Shown here: one piece after another, positions 60,284 to 64,000 of the stretch | How the letters are laid out: each line of letters opens with the position of its first letter | Numbering within the stretch: the first letter of the stretch is position 1 | From: Streptomyces sp. NBC_01353 | GTDB lineage: Bacteria > Actinomycetota > Actinomycetes > Streptomycetales > Streptomycetaceae | Direction of reading: 5' to 3' | Length of the DNA: 64,000 nt | Assembly: GCF_036237275.1 (NCBI RefSeq) | Contig: NZ_CP108352.1 | Span: 682,001 to 746,000 of the forward strand | Program-made: the position numbers and the translations under genes | The notes under the pieces: generated by a model | Seen by the model: the letters and a program-made list of their open reading frames with translations, nothing else | The model's database searches: none | Told to the model about the DNA's origin: nothing

Positions 60284-61606
60284 ATGACCACGAAGGGAAC
60301 GGTGGACCTCGACGTGGAGGCCGAGTTGAGCGATGCGTGGGTGGCGTCGGAGCCGGACGCCGGTGCGCTGAGGCGGGCGCACGAGGCGTTCACCAGCGGC
60401 GGCCGGGTGCAGCTCCCTCCGGTACGGCCGCTGGTCGCCGACTCCTGGCGGCGCTCGGCGCGGGCCAGGGTGAGCCCGGACGGTGCGGCCTGTGTGGAGC
60501 TGGCCGACGAGGAGCTCGCCGGGCATCGGGAGGAGCATCCGCTGTCCGCCGCCATGCCGGTGATCCGCGAGCTGATGGGCGCTTACGCGACGGACGGGGA
60601 GCATCTGCTCGCGGTCTGCGACGCGGCCGGGCGGATGCTGTGGGTGGAGGGTCATCCCGAGACGCTGCGTCGGGCCCGTGCGATGAACTTCGTCGCCGGG
60701 GCGCGCTGGTCGGAGTCGGTGGCGGGGACGAACGCGCCGGGGACCGCGATCGCCGTGGACCGGCCGGTGCAGGTCTTCAGCACCGAGCACTTCCGTCGGC
60801 CGGTGCAGGCGTGGACCTGCGCCGCCGCTCCCGTACACGATCCGCGGACCGGACGGCTGCTCGGCGCGGTCGACATCACGGGCGGGGACCGGCTCGCCCA
60901 TCCGCACAGCCTGGCGTTCGTGCAGGCGGTGGCGCGGGCGGCCGAGTCCCAGCTGGCCCTGCTCGCTCCCGCGCCGGCCGAGGACCGGGTGCGGCTGACC
61001 GCGCTGGGCCGGGACGAGGCGCTGCTGAGCGTCGGCGGCCGCGGGCTGCAGCTGAGCCGGCGGCACAGCGAGATCCTGGTCGTCCTCGCCCATCGCCCCG
61101 ACGGGGTGAGCGGCGACGAACTCCTGACGCTCCTCTACGAGGACGAGTCGGTCACCCCGGTCACCCTGCGGGCGGAGCTGTCCCGGCTGCGGGGGCTGCT
61201 CGGCGCAGAGCTGTTGCGCTCCCGCCCGTACCGGCTCGACGCGGTGGTGGACGCGGACTTCGGCACCGTGGACCGGCGGCTCGGTTCGGGCGCGGTGTCG
61301 GCGGCGCTCGGCGAGTACGCGGGTCCGCTGCTGCCCGGTTCCCGCGCGCCAGGGGTCGTACGGCTGCGCGAGCGGCTCGCGGACCGGCTGCGGGCGGCGC
61401 TCGTGGACCGGGGCGATCCGGGGCTGCTCGCGGACTGGACGTACAGCGCGTGGGGCGAGGACGACGTGGAGATGTGGCGGGCTCTGTCGGAGGTCGTACC
61501 GACCTCCGGACTGGCGCCTGTGCTGGCCCGGCTGCAGGCGCTGGACGCGGAACTGTCGGCAGGCGCAACGGTGTTGCAACGTCGGACGACGCACTCTCGG
61601 CGGTGA
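60284..61606 (+). CDS. GAF-domain transcriptional regulator of the ALDH operon
   Basis: About 440 residues. N-terminal WRRSARARVSPDG, then a GAF domain (LLAVCDAAGRMLWVEGHPETLRRARAMNFVAGARWSESVAGTNAPGTAI..., about 95-220) of the AcoR/DhaR type. The C-terminal part has no sigma-54 AAA+ module but a winged/HTH-like region, LQLSRRHSEILVVLAHRPDGVSGDELLTLLYEDESVTPVTLRAELSRLRGLL. It is 45 bases ahead of the aldehyde dehydrogenase gene and is the expected local activator. ATG at 60284; GTG at 60302 has a better ribosome binding site (GAAGGGAA). Confidence 0.88.
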   Translation: MTTKGTVDLDVEAELSDAWVASEPDAGALRRAHEAFTSGGRVQLPPVRPLVADSWRRSARARVSPDGAACVELADEELAGHREEHPLSAAMPVIRELMGAYATDGEHLLAVCDAAGRMLWVEGHPETLRRARAMNFVAGARWSESVAGTNAPGTAIAVDRPVQVFSTEHFRRPVQAWTCAAAPVHDPRTGRLLGAVDITGGDRLAHPHSLAFVQAVARAAESQLALLAPAPAEDRVRLTALGRDEALLSVGGRGLQLSRRHSEILVVLAHRPDGVSGDELLTLLYEDESVTPVTLRAELSRLRGLLGAELLRSRPYRLDAVVDADFGTVDRRLGSGAVSAALGEYAGPLLPGSRAPGVVRLRERLADRLRAALVDRGDPGLLADWTYSAWGEDDVEMWRALSEVVPTSGLAPVLARLQALDAELSAGATVLQRRTTHSRR

Positions 61607-61651
61607 GCGCCGGTCAGGGACGGCCGGCGCGGTCCGAGGGAGGCCATGTCC

Positions 61652-63175
<1,524 letters not shown>

Positions 63176-63185
63176 AGGCACGAAA

Positions 63186-63226
63186 AGAGGCGCCTGACCT
63201 GGGCTTTTGCCCGATCAGGCGCCTCT
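63186..63226 (+). terminator. strong two-layer hairpin after the ALDH gene
   Basis: AGAGGCGCCTGA (63186-63197) pairs perfectly with TCAGGCGCCTCT (63215-63226). The loop itself folds as GGGC-TTTT-GCCC. It starts 10 bases after the ALDH stop and is the boundary to the integrase remnant. Confidence 0.85.
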
Positions 63227-63338
63227 CACTTGCCCCGCTTAGGGAGGGGTCGCGTTCACGCCGAAACTCCCATTTCATCCCACCGGTATCCCGCTCCTGA
63301 CCAGCTCTTCCGGACCAGTCACGGACCAAAAGTCCGGC

Positions 63339-64000
63339 TCACCCCATAGGCGCCTCACCCCGGCTGACGCGGTCCCACTCCTCCATGGACTGCTCGATGA
63401 GACGATTGGCCTGCTCCCGGACGCCGTCCAGGAACTTGACGTAGTGACGGAACAAGACCTCGATGCTCTGGCCCGCGCGGCGAGCACATTCGGCCGGGTC
63501 GACACCGGAGTACAACCCAAACGAGATGCCTGCGTGCCTGAGATCGTAGGGCCGCTTGGCCAGCCCAGAGGTGAGCTCCATGCGTGTCAGCACGTACTTC
63601 CGTGCCCGCGCCCACGTCGTGCGCCGCGGGGTCCACGTAGTTGCCAGCCTGGTTCCGGAACAGCCGGCCGTCCGATGCCACACCGAAGCGTTCGATGTGT
63701 GCGCGGAGGATACGCACGAACTGCGGCGGGATGGGCACAGGCCGGGTCGCGGTAGCCGCGCGGCGCTTGAGCGAGTGCACCTCATGCACCGCGCCGTCAT
63801 CCGTCCACTCCTTGCCTGCAGTGACGACACCGCCCGACAGGTTGAGCATGCCCCACCCGGTCTCGGGCAGATAGCACTGCTCCAGCCGGAGGTGAATGAC
63901 CTCCGCCGGCCGCATCGCCGCGTAGTACATACAACCGAAGAACGCCTCCACGATGTCGAGGCCGCCCGCGCCTTTTCGTCGCCCACCGGGACTGCGCGCG
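63339..64000 (-). pseudogene. tyrosine site-specific integrase, frameshifted, cut by window edge
   Basis: On the minus strand the catalytic domain reads EAFFGCMYYAAMRPAEVIHLRLEQCYLPE (first Arg in AAMRPAEV), continues to GRLFRNQAGNYVDPAAH, then shifts at about 63625 to TTWARARKYVLTRMELTSGLAKRPYDLRHAGIS (R-x-x-H) and GQSIEVLFRHYVKFLDGV (nucleophile Tyr in HYVKF), ending at 63339. So all catalytic residues can be seen, but in two frames. The N-terminal core-binding domain lies beyond the right edge. It marks the end of an integrated element or its remnant. The 112 bases to the ALDH terminator hold no tRNA. Confidence 0.8.

Noticed and set aside
63227-63338. tRNA gene as an attachment site beside the integrase
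   Set aside because: No cloverleaf or T-loop sequence can be read in this gap.

Overview
The window is a 64 kb piece of a very GC-rich actinobacterial chromosome, almost certainly Streptomyces. The evidence is strong third-position GC bias, frequent GTG starts, many ATGA/GTGA stop-start overlaps, a conservon (cvnABCD), NsrR with Asp8 and three cysteines, a peptidase-inhibitor I36 protein and many Streptomyces-typical DUF families. I see no rRNA or tRNA gene, no CRISPR array and no biosynthetic gene cluster. It reads as ordinary chromosome with small scars and repeat elements, and the tail of an integrase at the right end.

Layout. 0.3-3 kb: a Cys-rich leader peptide ahead of two overlapping flavin monooxygenase genes, a likely sulfur-scavenging operon. 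3-9.4 kb: a frameshifted hydrolase remnant, a methyltransferase, a SpoIIE-type phosphatase, a TetR/MFS efflux pair with two palindromic operators, and a Mn2+ riboswitch upstream of a GDT1-type exporter. 9.4-21 kb: a P-loop kinase/DUF6924 fusion, a VanX-type dipeptidase, an EamA transporter, a LysR/MFS/cupin group, an SnoaL-like protein, a TPR protein, a secreted PHB-depolymerase-like esterase and a ClpC-like AAA+ protein. 21-26 kb: an FtsX/MacB-type ABC exporter divergent from a two-component system. 26-30 kb: a trypsin-co-occurring-domain protein, an ArsR-SRPBCC fusion, a deletion scar joining a headless tetR to a headless FAD monooxygenase, then PadR and LysR regulators. 30-34 kb: a peroxiredoxin, two membrane proteins and an NsrR-Hmp nitric oxide detoxification pair, followed by a long palindromic repeat. 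34-42 kb: secreted and lipid-anchored proteins, a polysaccharide deacetylase, an ATP-dependent DNA ligase and several hypotheticals. 42-48 kb: the conservon with a second roadblock gene nearby, and an MHYT sensor. 48-59 kb: a methyltransferase, hypotheticals, a secreted hydrolase, a MOSC protein, a desaturase, and a SNF2 helicase with a SWIM protein. 59-64 kb: a ZTP riboswitch and folD, a GAF regulator with an aldehyde dehydrogenase, and a frameshifted tyrosine integrase cut by the window edge.

Control is unusually legible here. There is one probable attenuator peptide, two recognisable riboswitches (yybP-ykoY and ZTP), clear palindromic operators for TetR, ArsR, PadR and NsrR, and several strong intrinsic hairpins. 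Three unrelated tandem arrays (34, 28 and 31-32 bp) lie directly behind stop codons. In one array the stop codon is part of the repeat unit, and in two arrays each unit can fold into a GCCGG/CCGGC hairpin. All function calls rest on reading the sequence and on family knowledge. No database search was run.
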